64,000 nucleotides of DNA, taken from contig NZ_BMSY01000005.1 in assembly GCF_014649395.1 (NCBI RefSeq), positions 310,001 through 374,000 of the forward strand, given 5' to 3'. Made by a program: the position numbers and the translations under genes. The notes under the pieces were generated by a model, which worked only from the letters and a program-made list of their open reading frames with translations, did no database searches and was not told where the DNA came from. The first letter of the stretch is position 1. Every line of letters starts with the position of its first letter. Positions 28,804-37,277 of the stretch are shown piece after piece. The stretch is from Streptomyces aureoverticillatus. Lineage in GTDB: Bacteria > Actinomycetota > Actinomycetes > Streptomycetales > Streptomycetaceae.

Positions 28804-29586
28804 CTACTGGTTGGCCTTCTCCACCATGGCCTTCAGCTTCGGCGGGGTCACGGGATTCTGCTGGTCGGCGAAGATGTCCTTGCCGTCGAGCAGGACCGTG
28901 GGCGTGCCGCGGAGGTTGGCCTTGCCGAAGGCCTCCTGGGACTTGGCGACCCAGCTGTTGTGCCTGCCGTCGTTCACGCACTTCTTGAACGTGTCCGTGA
29001 CCAGGCCGTCGACCTTGCCCGCGAGGTCGATCAGCTTGCCGTTGTCGGCGAAGGCGTCGTCGGGCTCCGGGGGCTGGTTCTTGAACAGCTCGTCGTGATA
29101 CGGAGCGAATTTTCCGGCGTCCTGGGCGCAGGCGGCGGCGTTGGCGGCGTGCAGGGAGCCGCTGCCGCCCATGTTGCCGTCGATGAGGGTCGCGAGGTGA
29201 TACTCGACCTTCAGCTGTCCCTTGCCGGCCAGCTCGTTGATCGTCGAGCGATAGCCGTCCTCGAACTGCTTGCAGGCCGGGCAGCGGAAGTCCTCCCAGA
29301 TGGTGAGCCTGGACTTCGCGCTGTCCTTGCCCAGGGGGATGGCCAGCTTGTCGTCGCCGCTCGCCCCCTTGGGCGCGACGACCGGGCCCGCGGTGTCCTT
29401 CTTGTTGTCGTCGTCGCCCGCGTTGGCGGCGAGGATGCCGCCGACGGCGGCCAGGGCGAGCACGCCGACGACGGCCGCGCTCACCAGGAGCACGCGGCGC
29501 TGCTTGTCGCGCGCCTTCTGCCGCTCTCGCTCTTCCGCCAGCCGCTCGCGGGCCGTTCGCTTACCTTCTCGGTTCTTCTCGCTCAC
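28804..29586 (-). CDS. Membrane-anchored DsbA-like thioredoxin-fold protein
   Basis: A 260-residue protein with a charged N-terminus (residues 1-31), one membrane helix (about 32-54) and an extracytoplasmic DsbA-type domain. The active site is C102-P-A-C105, with the cis-Pro loop in RGTPTVLLDG. It probably oxidises or isomerises cysteine pairs in exported proteins (thioredoxin_4 family). It starts with GTG and has a weak ribosome-binding site. It lies between lgt and trpA, separated from trpA by a terminator. A paralogue is at 61498-62316. Confidence 0.9.
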   Translation of the reverse strand: MSEKNREGKRTARERLAEERERQKARDKQRRVLLVSAAVVGVLALAAVGGILAANAGDDDNKKDTAGPVVAPKGASGDDKLAIPLGKDSAKSRLTIWEDFRCPACKQFEDGYRSTINELAGKGQLKVEYHLATLIDGNMGGSGSLHAANAAACAQDAGKFAPYHDELFKNQPPEPDDAFADNGKLIDLAGKVDGLVTDTFKKCVNDGRHNSWVAKSQEAFGKANLRGTPTVLLDGKDIFADQQNPVTPPKLKAMVEKANQ

Positions 29587-29600
29587 ATCGGGGCAAACGA

Positions 29601-29630
29601 ACCGGGGAGGCGCGAGCGCGCCTCCCCGGT
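29601..29630 (-). terminator. Terminator at the end of the trp genes
   Basis: Perfect palindrome with 14-bp arms ACCGGGGAGGCGCG and its complement, 20 nt after the trpA stop and just upstream of the DsbA-like gene. Confidence 0.85.
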
Positions 29631-29650
29631 CCCAGGTCCACCCTTAAGGA

Positions 29651-30466
29651 TTACGCGGATCCACGTACGCCCCGGGCGAGTTCACCCGCGAGCGTCCGCA
29701 CCGCGGCGAGGCCGGCCGCCTCGTCGTCGGCGTCCAGCATCCGCTGGACGAACGCGGAGCCGACGATGACACCGTCCGCGAAACCGGCGACCTCGGCGGC
29801 CTGTGCGGCGTCGGAGACCCCGAGGCCCACGCAGACCGGCAGGTCGGTGGTGGCGCGGGTGCGCTCCACCAGGGTCTGCGCCTGGGCGCCCACGGACGCG
29901 CGGGTGCCGGTGACGCCCATCAGCGAGGCCGCGTACACGAAGCCCGAACCGGCCGCCGTGATCGTCGCGAGCCGGGCGTCCTTGCTGCTCGGCGCGACGA
30001 CGAAGACCGTGGCCAGGTCGTGCTTGGCCGCGTGCTCGCGCCACAGCGCGGACTCCTGGACCGGCAGGTCGGGCAGGATGCAGCCCGCGCCGCCCGCTTC
30101 GGCGAGTTCGGCGGTGAACCGCTCGACGCCGTAGCGGTCGATGGGGTTCCAGTACGTCATGACGAGCACCGGCTTGCCGGTGGCGGCGTGGGCCTCGCGC
30201 ACCGTGCGGAACACGTCGGCGATCTTCACGCCGCCGCGCAGGGCGATGTCGTCGGCGGTCTGGATGACGGGCCCGTCCAGGACGGGGTCGCTGTGCGGGA
30301 GGCCGACCTCGACGACGTCCGCGCCGCCGTCGAACGCCGCCTTCACGGCCGCGATGCCGCCGTCCACGGTGGGGAAGCCCGCCGGGAGGTAGGCGATGAG
30401 GGCGGAGCGGCCCTCGGCCTTGGCGGCGGCGAGGGTGTCGCCCAACAGCTTGATGTTCCCGCTCAC
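29651..30466 (-). CDS. trpA: Tryptophan synthase alpha subunit
   Basis: A 271-residue TIM barrel that splits indole-3-glycerol phosphate to indole and glyceraldehyde-3-phosphate. It carries the catalytic Glu in VEVGLPHSDP (in place of the more common PFSDP), the phosphate loop VGLGVSDAAQ and VIVGSAFV. The GTG start overlaps the trpB stop by 4 nt (GTGA), so the alpha-beta complex is made at equal ratio. Length is normal. Confidence 0.96.
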   Translation of the reverse strand: MSGNIKLLGDTLAAAKAEGRSALIAYLPAGFPTVDGGIAAVKAAFDGGADVVEVGLPHSDPVLDGPVIQTADDIALRGGVKIADVFRTVREAHAATGKPVLVMTYWNPIDRYGVERFTAELAEAGGAGCILPDLPVQESALWREHAAKHDLATVFVVAPSSKDARLATITAAGSGFVYAASLMGVTGTRASVGAQAQTLVERTRATTDLPVCVGLGVSDAAQAAEVAGFADGVIVGSAFVQRMLDADDEAAGLAAVRTLAGELARGVRGSA

Positions 30467-31755
30467 TTGGCGTCCCCCTCGATCTCGGCGGTCTCGCCGG
30501 CGGCGTCCGCGGCGACGGTGGCGTCGGCGCCGGTGTCGTACAGGTTGAAGTAGCGGGCGGCGGTGTCCATGTCCTTGTCGCCGCGGCCCGACAGGTTGAC
30601 GATGATCAGCCCGTCCTTGCCGAGCTCCTTGCCGACCTCCAGGGCGCCCGCGAGGGCGTGCGCGCTCTCGATCGCCGGGATGATGCCCTCGGTGCGCGAG
30701 AGCAGCCGCAGGGCCTGCATCGCGGCGTCGTCGGTGACCGCGCGGTACTCGCCGCGGCCGCTGTCCTTGAGGAAGGCGTGCTCGGGGCCGATGCCCGGGT
30801 AGTCGAGCCCGGCGGAGATCGAGTACGGCTCGGTGATCTGGCCTTCCTCGTCCTGGAGTACGTAGCTGCGCGAGCCGTGCAGGATGCCGGGCTCGCCCGC
30901 GGTGAGGGTGGCCGCGTGCTCGCCGGTCTCCACGCCGTGCCCGGCGGGCTCGCAGCCGACGAGGCGTACGTCCGCGTCCGGGATGAAGGCGTGGAACAGG
31001 CCGATGGCGTTGGAGCCGCCGCCGACGCAGGCGATCGCCGCGTCGGGCAGGCGGCCCGCGCGCTCCAGGATCTGACGGCGGGCCTCGACGCCGATGACGC
31101 GGTGGAAGTCGCGGACCATGGCGGGGAAGGGGTGCGGACCGGCCACGGTGCCGAAGAGGTAGTGCGTGTGGTCCACGTTGGCGACCCAGTCGCGGAAGGC
31201 CTCGTTGATGGCGTCCTTGAGGGTCCTGGACCCGGACTTCACCGCGATGACCTCGGCGCCGAGCATGCGCATGCGGGCCACGTTCAGGGCCTGGCGCTCG
31301 GTGTCGATCTCGCCCATGTAGATGGTGCACTCGAGGCCGAACAGCGCGCAGGCGGTGGCGGTGGCCACCCCGTGCTGACCGGCGCCGGTCTCGGCGATGA
31401 CCCGGGTCTTCCCCATCCGCTTGGTCAGCAGCGCCTGCCCGAGCACATTGTTGATCTTGTGGGACCCGGTGTGGTTCAGGTCCTCACGCTTGAGGAACAC
31501 GCGGGCGCCCCCGGCGTGTTCGGCGAACCTCGGCACCTCGGTCAGGGCGCTGGGGCGGCCCGTGTAGTTCACGAGCAGGTCGTCCAGCTCACGGGCGAAT
31601 TCCGGGTCGGCCTTCGCCTTGTCGAACTCGACGGCGACCTCGTCCACGGCGGCGACCAACGCCTCCGGGATGAACTTGCCGCCGAACGCTCCGAAGTAGC
31701 CTTCGGCGCTCGGGGTCCGACCCTCCGGGTCGGGGATGAAGTACTCGCTGGGCAT
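30463..31755 (-). CDS. trpB: Tryptophan synthase beta subunit
   Basis: A 430-residue PLP enzyme that condenses indole with serine. The PLP Lys is in NHTGSHKIN, the phosphate-binding loop is VGGGSNAIG, and ETGAGQHG and SGRGDKD are also present. A C-terminal tail of about 20 residues (DATVAADAAGETAEIEG) goes beyond the usual end. GAGGT about 7 nt before the ATG is the ribosome-binding site. A 513-nt gap full of repeats separates it from trpM, so it may have its own promoter. Confidence 0.97.
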   Translation of the reverse strand: MPSEYFIPDPEGRTPSAEGYFGAFGGKFIPEALVAAVDEVAVEFDKAKADPEFARELDDLLVNYTGRPSALTEVPRFAEHAGGARVFLKREDLNHTGSHKINNVLGQALLTKRMGKTRVIAETGAGQHGVATATACALFGLECTIYMGEIDTERQALNVARMRMLGAEVIAVKSGSRTLKDAINEAFRDWVANVDHTHYLFGTVAGPHPFPAMVRDFHRVIGVEARRQILERAGRLPDAAIACVGGGSNAIGLFHAFIPDADVRLVGCEPAGHGVETGEHAATLTAGEPGILHGSRSYVLQDEEGQITEPYSISAGLDYPGIGPEHAFLKDSGRGEYRAVTDDAAMQALRLLSRTEGIIPAIESAHALAGALEVGKELGKDGLIIVNLSGRGDKDMDTAARYFNLYDTGADATVAADAAGETAEIEGDAK

Positions 31756-32268
31756 GTGGATACCTCGCGTGGCTGTGGGTGGTCTGTCGGTCACCGTATG
31801 CGCGTGTGCCTCTGGCCGGCGGGGTGCGGGGCGGCAGCTGTCCCGCCGCTTCGCGGCGGGGTCTCCCACCCGCCCGCCCGTGACCGTCGGCCCCGGGGTG
31901 GGCCCTGGCTCTCGGCCGCGGCTGCGTGGGGGTGCGGAAGCCGTCCCGCCGCTCCGCGGCGGATTGCTCCCACCCGCCCGCCCGTAACCGTGGGCCCCGG
32001 GGTGCGGGTACAGCACCGCCGCTGCGCGGCGGATCAGTCCCACCCACCCGAGAGTCCAGGGGCAGAGCCCACCCGGGGGCCCAGGGGGCAGAGCCCCCGG
32101 CCACGGGTACGGGACTCCCCGCCCACCCGGGGGCCCGGGGGCGGAGCCCCCGGCCACGGGAAGGGGCGACCGCGCGCGGAGCGCGCTGATGGACGCAGTG
32201 GGGAAAGAACAATCCGCCGCGACGGCGAGCAGCCCCCACGGCCCGGTTCGGCGGTGCCGAAAGAGCCG
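31756..32268. repeat. Repeat-filled gap between trpM and trpB
   Basis: 513 nt without a gene. A unit of about 60 nt containing CCGCCGCTTCGCGGCGG, then CCCACCCGCCCGCCCGT and GGCCCCGGGGTG, occurs twice (31841-31900 and 31943-32004) and partially a third time (32015-32050). Then come GGGGGCCCAGGGGGCAGAGC-type elements at 32076-32107 and 32126-32160, with the GGGCGGAGCCCCCGG hairpin also seen at 20761. All could fold as strong hairpins. Frames that run through it look like chance. Confidence 0.75.
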
Positions 32269-32547
32269 CTAGTGGTGCCGCAGGCAAAGGCGATCGCGCG
32301 TGTCACGCGCGCGCCATCGCATGCCGTTCACCTGGCCGGGCTCGTCACCGATGACGTACCGCACCCGCCGCCCGTGCACGCGCCGCGCAGGCGCCCTGCA
32401 CCCACGAGGACGGCACCCGCGCGCGAGTCGCGCGTACGGGTCACGGGCCCCGGAGGACGGCACCAGCGCCGCCGCCGACCGCACGCACGCGCGGCCGTCC
32501 GGGCACGAGCCCGGGCGGACGGCGGCGGGGAAGCGGTCGGCGCGCAT
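32269..32547 (-). CDS. trpM: TrpM-like small protein
   Basis: A 92-residue Arg-rich protein. Its second half (GCRPRGCRAPARRVHGRRV then YVIGDEPGQVNGMRW) matches what I recall of the conserved core of Streptomyces TrpM, a small protein encoded in the trp locus and reported to modulate tryptophan synthesis and development in S. coelicolor. The ATG lies 7 nt after the trpC stop, with GGAG inside the trpC end, so it is in the trpC operon. The N-terminal half is low-complexity and less certain. A shorter start is possible. Confidence 0.75.
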   Translation of the reverse strand: MRADRFPAAVRPGSCPDGRACVRSAAALVPSSGARDPYARLARGCRPRGCRAPARRVHGRRVRYVIGDEPGQVNGMRWRARDTRDRLCLRHH

Positions 32548-32554
32548 CGAGGGG

Positions 32555-33364
32555 TCAGCTCCGCCCGTGCCGCAGCGCCGGGTGCGCCCCGGCCGCGACG
32601 AGGTCGGAGACGGCCGCCTTCGGGTCGCGGCCGGTGACGAGGGACTCGCCCACGAGGACGGCGTCGGCGCCCGCGTTGGCGTAGGCGATGAGGTCGTGCG
32701 GCCCGCGCACCCCGGACTCGGCGATCTTGACGACGGAGTCGGGCAGCTCGGGCGCGACGCGCTCGAACGTGGACCGGTCGACCTTGAGGGTCTTCAGGTC
32801 GCGCGCGTTGACGCCGACGACCTTCGCCCCGGCGTCGACGGCCCGCTCGGCCTCCTCCTCGTCGTGGACCTCCACGATCGGGGTGAGGCCGATGGACTCG
32901 GCGCGCTCGATCAGCGACTCCAGGGCGGGCTGGTCGAGGGCGGCGACGATCAGCAGGGCGAGGTCGGCGCCGTACGCACGGGCCTCCCACAGCTGGTACG
33001 AGGTGACGATGAAGTCCTTGCGCAGGACCGGGACGTCGACCTTGGCGCGCACGGCCTCCAGGTCGGCGAGCGAGCCGCCGAAGCGGCGCTCCTCGGTGAG
33101 CACGGAGATGGCGGCGGCGCCACCGGCCGCATAGTCGGCGGCGAGCGCGGCGGGGTCGGCGATCGCGGCGAGCGCGCCCTTGGACGGGCTGGAGCGCTTG
33201 ACCTCGCAGATGACCTTGACGCCGTCGCCACGCAGCGCGGCGACCCCGTCCTTGGCCGCGGGGGCCTTCGCCGCGCGCTCCTTGAGCTCGTCGAGGCTGA
33301 CACGCGCCTGCCGCTGTGCGAGGTCGGCGCGGACTCCGTCGATGATCTCGTCGAGCACACTCAC
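32555..33364 (-). CDS. trpC: Indole-3-glycerol phosphate synthase
   Basis: A 269-residue TIM barrel that converts CdRP to indole-3-glycerol phosphate. Typical strand motifs are VICEVKRSSPSKG (catalytic Lys), LTEERRFGGS, VLRKDFIVTSYQ, VGVNARDLKT and AESGV. The GTG start overlaps the end of a short candidate leader frame. It is followed 7 nt later by trpM. Confidence 0.97.
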   Translation of the reverse strand: MSVLDEIIDGVRADLAQRQARVSLDELKERAAKAPAAKDGVAALRGDGVKVICEVKRSSPSKGALAAIADPAALAADYAAGGAAAISVLTEERRFGGSLADLEAVRAKVDVPVLRKDFIVTSYQLWEARAYGADLALLIVAALDQPALESLIERAESIGLTPIVEVHDEEEAERAVDAGAKVVGVNARDLKTLKVDRSTFERVAPELPDSVVKIAESGVRGPHDLIAYANAGADAVLVGESLVTGRDPKAAVSDLVAAGAHPALRHGRS

Positions 33365-33453
33365 GCGAGCGGCCCCCTTCCAGGACGGTTGTATCTACGT
33401 TCGAGCAGTACAGCGGTGCTCGGTCCGCCCTCGGCGGGCGTCCCCATGGTCAC
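33361..33453 (-). other. Short open frame overlapping the trpC start
   Basis: A 30-codon frame (GTG at 33453 or ATG at 33447) whose TGA overlaps the trpC GTG (GTGA), the same arrangement as true coupled genes here. The product MGTPAEGGPSTAVLLERRYN... has no Trp codons, so it is not a classical attenuator peptide. It has no good ribosome-binding site. It may couple translation of trpC or be chance. Confidence 0.3.
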
Positions 33454-33479
33454 TGCGATGGTATCCGCAGGAGGGCGTA

Positions 33480-33506
33480 GGACCCGCATCCGGTTGACGC
33501 GGGTCC
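33480..33506 (-). terminator. Possible terminator between DUF2752 gene and trpC
   Basis: Hairpin of GGACCCGC (33480-33487) with GCGGGTCC (33499-33506) and an 11-nt loop, 37 nt after the DUF2752 gene stop. It could end the upstream transcript or act as an attenuator before trpC. Confidence 0.5.
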
Positions 33507-33542
33507 CACCACCTGGACATTTGTCAGGCGGGCGGGTCAGTG

Positions 33543-33980
33543 CTACGGGTGCAGCCAGCCGCCGAACGGCAGATTCCGCACGAGGGTGAACAGGGCGACG
33601 ACGACGCCGACGCCCCACAGCTGTGCCCGGCCCAGTTCGAGCCGCACCGGCCTGCCGCGCGCGGCCCGCACCGCCCACAGCGCCCACCCCACCGCGAAGA
33701 GCCCGAAGCCGACGACGGCCAGCGCGTTGGCGCCGAGCGCGGCGGGCAGGTCGCCGTGGGCGAAGGCGTGGGCGCTGCGCAGCCCGCCGCAGCCGGGGCA
33801 GTACACGCCCGTGTGGTACAGGAGCGGGCAGGCCGGGTAGTGCCCTGGTTCGTTCGGGTCGACCGTGGCGACGTACGCGAAGGCCGCGGCGACCGAGCCG
33901 AGCACACCGAGCGGCACGGCGAGGGCACGGAGCCCACTGTCCGGGCCCGGCGGCGCGACGGTCTCCGGTTCTGGATTCAC
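33543..33980 (-). CDS. DUF2752 membrane protein
   Basis: A 145-residue protein with about three membrane helices. The family hallmark CPLLYHTGVYCPGCGGLR-SAHAFAHGDLPAALGANALAV is present, with cysteines in CPxC-like spacing facing the membrane surface. DUF2752 proteins have no known function. It is conserved beside the trp genes in Streptomyces (as I recall) and lies between trpC and the HGxxPAAW gene. The start is GTG. Confidence 0.85.
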   Translation of the reverse strand: MNPEPETVAPPGPDSGLRALAVPLGVLGSVAAAFAYVATVDPNEPGHYPACPLLYHTGVYCPGCGGLRSAHAFAHGDLPAALGANALAVVGFGLFAVGWALWAVRAARGRPVRLELGRAQLWGVGVVVALFTLVRNLPFGGWLHP

Positions 33981-34093
33981 CCGTCCATTGTCCCCCGCCC
34001 GGGGCGCGGGCGCCCGGGTGGTACGCCGACGGAGGGCCCAAGTGGTATGCCCAGAGGGATTCCCGGGGCGCGGGAGCGGTCGTGCGGCGGGGG

Positions 34094-34140
34094 TACGCCG
34101 ACGGGGCGGCCGGAAGGTTCCCGGCCGCCCCGTCGGCGTA
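34094..34140 (-). terminator. Terminator after the HGxxPAAW gene
   Basis: Perfect 20-bp inverted repeat (34094-34113 and 34121-34140) with a 7-nt loop, 26 nt after the stop codon of the HGxxPAAW gene. One of the strongest hairpins in the window. Confidence 0.9.
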
Positions 34141-34166
34141 GGTGTCCGCGCGTCTTCGCGCCGCGG

Positions 34167-34409
34167 TCAGCTCTCGGAGCTCGCCACCTGCTGCGCCTGG
34201 TGCGGCTGGTGCGGCTTCTGGCCCAGGCCCGCGAGACGCATGGCGCCGCCCACGATGCCACCGGCGAGGATGACGGCCATGCCGGCCCAGAAGCCGAGCG
34301 GGTTGTCCATCACCATGAAGGCGCCCGCGACACAGAAACCGATGAAGGCGATGATGACGCCGGTCCAGGCGGCCGGGGTGTGACCGTGTCCGTGGCTGCT
34401 GCCCGCCAT
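34167..34409 (-). CDS. HGxxPAAW-motif small membrane protein
   Basis: An 80-residue protein with an N-terminal His-rich segment ending in HGHTPAAW, the motif that names this actinobacterial family. It is followed by two membrane helices (TGVIIAFIGFCVAGAFMVM and FWAGMAVILAGGIVGGAMRLAGLG) and a Gln/His-rich tail. AGGAG 7 nt before the ATG supports the start. The family has no known function but is regularly found near trp genes. Confidence 0.85.
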   Translation of the reverse strand: MAGSSHGHGHTPAAWTGVIIAFIGFCVAGAFMVMDNPLGFWAGMAVILAGGIVGGAMRLAGLGQKPHQPHQAQQVASSES

Positions 34410-34597
34410 GACTTGCTCCTCGTAGCTATGCGTGTGGGGTGGTGCTCCGGTCCGGGCGGATCGCCGGTCCCGCGCCACCGTGAGTCGGACGCTCGGCTCC
34501 ATTGTTCCGTACCCGCGCGTATGTGGTGAGCGGGGGGTCACCGGCGTGTGCGGTGGTTCACCGGGGTGCGGGTGGGGCACCGGCCGGTGCTCCGGGG

Positions 34598-35275
34598 TCA
34601 GGCCTCGCGGGTCGGGTCCTCGCCGCGGTCGATGGCCTTCCACAGGTCCTCGGGCCGGTCCGGGTCGGGGGCGCGGCGCTGGGCACGCGGCCGGGGGGCG
34701 CCGTCGCGTTCGTAGCGCCCCGACATCGCGGGCCAGCCGCGGCCGCAGATGAGGGCGAGCAGCCCGGCGGCGAGGATCAGCGCGCCGGCGGCCACGGCGG
34801 CGTAGGGCCAGCCGGTGTGGCTGAGGTCGGCGATGCGCGACGCGGCGTCGCCGGAGGTGTCGGCGGCCTTCTCGTCCAGGGCGCCGCTGTCGTTCGCGCC
34901 GAGCAGCGCGGCCACGATGATGCCGACGCCGCTGAGCGCGAGCAGCAGTGACACGAGCAGCCGGCCGGTGCGGCGCACGGCGAAGACCGCGACGAGCGCG
35001 GCCAGGCCCACTATGGCGAGGGCCGCGGGCACGCCCGTGACGTCGCTGCCCTTGGCGGTCAGCGGGAAGTCGCCGCCCGCCACGGCCGCGGTGCCGTGGG
35101 CCCAGGACTGCCGGGACGCGAGCAGCGCGAGGGCCGCGCCGGCGGCGCCGAGCAGCAGGGCGGCGGCGAGGCTGCGCCGACCGCCGCGCGGGGCGGGGTC
35201 GGCGGCGACCTGCGGCGTCCCGTCGGTTCGGGGCGCCGCGCCGTCGGTACGGGGCGTTGGCACTGCAGAAGTCAC
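34598..35275 (-). CDS. Trp-operon-associated membrane protein (TIGR02234-like)
   Basis: A 225-residue protein with four membrane helices: two around LAAALLLGAAGAALALLAS and VPAALAIVGLAALVAVFAV, one at LLVSLLLALSGVGIIVAALL, and one near YAAVAAGALILAAGLLALI. The SRQSW after the first helix and the C-terminal DxWKAIDRGEDPT are typical of this actinobacterial family linked to trp genes. I chose the GTG at 35275; a GTG at 35293 is also possible and would overlap the end of trpE. The function is unknown; a role in tryptophan transport is sometimes proposed. Confidence 0.8.
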   Translation of the reverse strand: MTSAVPTPRTDGAAPRTDGTPQVAADPAPRGGRRSLAAALLLGAAGAALALLASRQSWAHGTAAVAGGDFPLTAKGSDVTGVPAALAIVGLAALVAVFAVRRTGRLLVSLLLALSGVGIIVAALLGANDSGALDEKAADTSGDAASRIADLSHTGWPYAAVAAGALILAAGLLALICGRGWPAMSGRYERDGAPRPRAQRRAPDPDRPEDLWKAIDRGEDPTREA

Positions 35276-35282
35276 CCGTCCA

Positions 35283-36800
35283 CTATCCCTCACGGCTCGC
35301 GGCGGCGTGCAGCCGGTTCGCGGTATGGATGGCGCGCAGCACGGCGGCGGCCTTGTTGCGGCACTCGGTGTCCTCGGCGACGGGGTCGGAGTCGGCGACG
35401 ACCCCGGCCCCGGCCTGCACGTACGCCGTGCCGTCGCGCAGCAGCGCGGTGCGGATGGCGATGGCGGTGTCGGAGTCGCCGGCGAAGTCGAGGTAGCCGA
35501 CGCAGCCGCCGTACAGGCCGCGCCGGGACGGCTCCAGCTCGTCGATGATCTGCATGGCGCGGGGCTTGGGGGCGCCGGAGAGGGTGCCCGCGGGGAAGCA
35601 GGCGGTGAGCACGTCGAAGGCGGTGCGGCCGTCGGCGACGCGGCCGGTGACCGTCGAGACGATGTGCATGACGTGCGAGTACTTCTCGATGGACATGAAG
35701 TCCACGACCTCGACGGAGCCGGGCTCGCAGACCCGGCCCAGGTCGTTGCGGCCCAGGTCGACGAGCATCAGGTGCTCGGCGCGCTCCTTGGGGTCGGCGA
35801 GCAGTTCGTCGGCGAGCGCCTGGTCCTCCTGCGGGGTGGCGCCGCGCGGCCGGGTGCCGGCGATGGGGTGCACCATGGCCCGCCCGTCCTCGACCTTGAC
35901 CAGCGCCTCCGGCGAGGACCCGACGACGTCGAATCCGTCGAGGCGGAACAGGTACATGTACGGCGACGGGTTGGTGGCCCGCAGCACGCGGTAGACGTCC
36001 AACGCGCTTGCCCCGCAAGGGGTTTCGAAGCGCTGCGACGGCACGACCTGGAAGGCCTCGCCGGCGCGGATGCGTTCCTTGATGTCCTCGACGGCGTCCT
36101 GGTACTGCTCGCCGCCCCACAGCGCGGTGTACTCGGGCAGTTCGGACGGCGGGAGGGCGGCCGGGGGCTGGGAGACGGGGCGGGAGAGGTCGGCCTGCAT
36201 GGCGTCGAGGCGGGCGACCGCGTCCCGGTACGCCTCGTCGACGCCGCTGTCGAGGTCGTTGTGGTTGATCGCGTTGGCGATGAGCAGGACCGAGCCGTCC
36301 CAGTGGTCGAGGACGGCGAGGTCGCTGGTGAGGAGCATGGTCAGCTCGGGGAGCCGCAGGTCGTCGCGCTCCCCCGGGCCGATCTTCTCCAGGCGGCGCA
36401 CGATGTCGTAGCCGAGGTAGCCGACCATGCCGCCGGTGAACGGGGGCAGGCCCTCGGCGCCGGCCAGGTCGCGCGGGGTGTGCAGGGTGTCGACGGTGGC
36501 GCGCAGGGCGGCCAGCGGGTCGCCGGAGGTGGGGACGCCGACGGGCGGGGTGCCGAGCCAGTGGGCCTCGCCGTCGCGGGTGGTGAGGGTGGCGGCGCTG
36601 CGTACGCCGACGAAGGAGTACCGGGACCACAGATACGCCGCGCGGCCGTTCTCCGCGGATTCCAGGAGGAACGTGCCGGGGCGCTCGGCGGCGAGCTTGC
36701 GGTAGAGCCCGACCGGGGTGTCGCCGTCCGCGAGGAGTCTGCGGCTGACGGGGATCACGCGGCGGTCGGTCGCGAGCTTGCGGAAGGTCTCGAGATCCAT
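35283..36800 (-). CDS. trpE: Anthranilate synthase component I
   Basis: A 505-residue chorismate-using enzyme that makes anthranilate with an amidotransferase partner (TrpG) encoded elsewhere. The N-terminal LLES motif for tryptophan feedback binding and the catalytic core (EAFQVVPSQRF, GSSPEALVK, PIAGTRPRG, DLGRNDLGRVC, GTLSGAPKPRAM, GAGVVADSDP) are complete. It lies only 11 nt after hisI, so it is probably co-transcribed with a histidine gene. No leader peptide rich in Trp codons precedes it. Confidence 0.97.
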   Translation of the reverse strand: MDLETFRKLATDRRVIPVSRRLLADGDTPVGLYRKLAAERPGTFLLESAENGRAAYLWSRYSFVGVRSAATLTTRDGEAHWLGTPPVGVPTSGDPLAALRATVDTLHTPRDLAGAEGLPPFTGGMVGYLGYDIVRRLEKIGPGERDDLRLPELTMLLTSDLAVLDHWDGSVLLIANAINHNDLDSGVDEAYRDAVARLDAMQADLSRPVSQPPAALPPSELPEYTALWGGEQYQDAVEDIKERIRAGEAFQVVPSQRFETPCGASALDVYRVLRATNPSPYMYLFRLDGFDVVGSSPEALVKVEDGRAMVHPIAGTRPRGATPQEDQALADELLADPKERAEHLMLVDLGRNDLGRVCEPGSVEVVDFMSIEKYSHVMHIVSTVTGRVADGRTAFDVLTACFPAGTLSGAPKPRAMQIIDELEPSRRGLYGGCVGYLDFAGDSDTAIAIRTALLRDGTAYVQAGAGVVADSDPVAEDTECRNKAAAVLRAIHTANRLHAAASREG

Positions 36801-36811
36801 GGCAGCAGACC

Positions 36812-37195
36812 CTACTGACCCGGCGCCGGGGCGTCGGCCACCGGAAGCACGTCGGAGTCGAAGCAGGTGCGGGTGCCCGTGTGGCAGGCCGCGCCGACCT
36901 GGTCGACCTGGACGAGGACGGTGTCCGCGTCGCAGTCGAGGGCCACGGACTTCACGTACTGGAAGTGTCCGGACGTGTCGCCCTTGACCCAGTACTCCTG
37001 ACGGCTGCGCGACCAGTAGGTGCAGCGGCCCGTGGTCAGGGTGCGGTGCAGCGCCTCGTCGTCCATCCAGCCGAGCATCAGCACCTCGCCGGTGTCGTAC
37101 TGCTGGGCGATGGCGGGGACCAGGCCGTCGGCGCTGCGCCTGAGGCGCGCGGCGATCTTCGGGTCGAGGCTGCTGGCCTTGGGTGATGCGCTCAT
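36812..37195 (-). CDS. hisI: Phosphoribosyl-AMP cyclohydrolase
   Basis: A 127-residue zinc and magnesium enzyme of histidine synthesis. Signature segments are GWMDDEALHRTL, GRCTYWSRSRQEYWVKGDTSGH, DCDADTVLVQVDQ and CHTGTRTCF, which carry the metal ligands. It is a separate gene, without a HisE fusion; hisE and hisG are not in the window. It is read towards trpE, 11 nt downstream, forming a his/trp junction. Its promoter region is shared with the divergent TIGR03085 gene. Confidence 0.96.
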   Translation of the reverse strand: MSASPKASSLDPKIAARLRRSADGLVPAIAQQYDTGEVLMLGWMDDEALHRTLTTGRCTYWSRSRQEYWVKGDTSGHFQYVKSVALDCDADTVLVQVDQVGAACHTGTRTCFDSDVLPVADAPAPGQ

Positions 37196-37264
37196 GGGGC
37201 CATTGTGCCGCCCGCGCGGGGCTCACCCGGCGGACGTCCACTGTCCGGACCGGGCACCCGGTCG

Positions 37265-37270
37265 TAGGCT
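37265..37270 (+). promoter_or_regulatory. Possible -10 element, leaderless TIGR03085 gene
   Basis: TAGGCT, 7 nt before the ATG, without a Shine-Dalgarno sequence. CTGTCC 18 nt upstream is a weak -35 candidate. Confidence 0.4.
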
Positions 37271-37277
37271 GGCTCCC

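Noticed and set aside
31736..32306. Several short frames in the trp spacer and trpM region
   Set aside because: They are built of repeat DNA and give Pro/Arg/Gly-rich peptides in all frames; no ribosome-binding sites.
30658..32637. Long plus-strand frame across trpB and the trp spacer
   Set aside because: Shadow of trpB continuing through the repeats; no start signals and no recognisable domain.
36001..36030. Possible frameshift or odd spot in trpE (TTGCCCCGCAAGGGG)
   Set aside because: The reading frame of trpE is continuous through it and all conserved motifs are in one frame.
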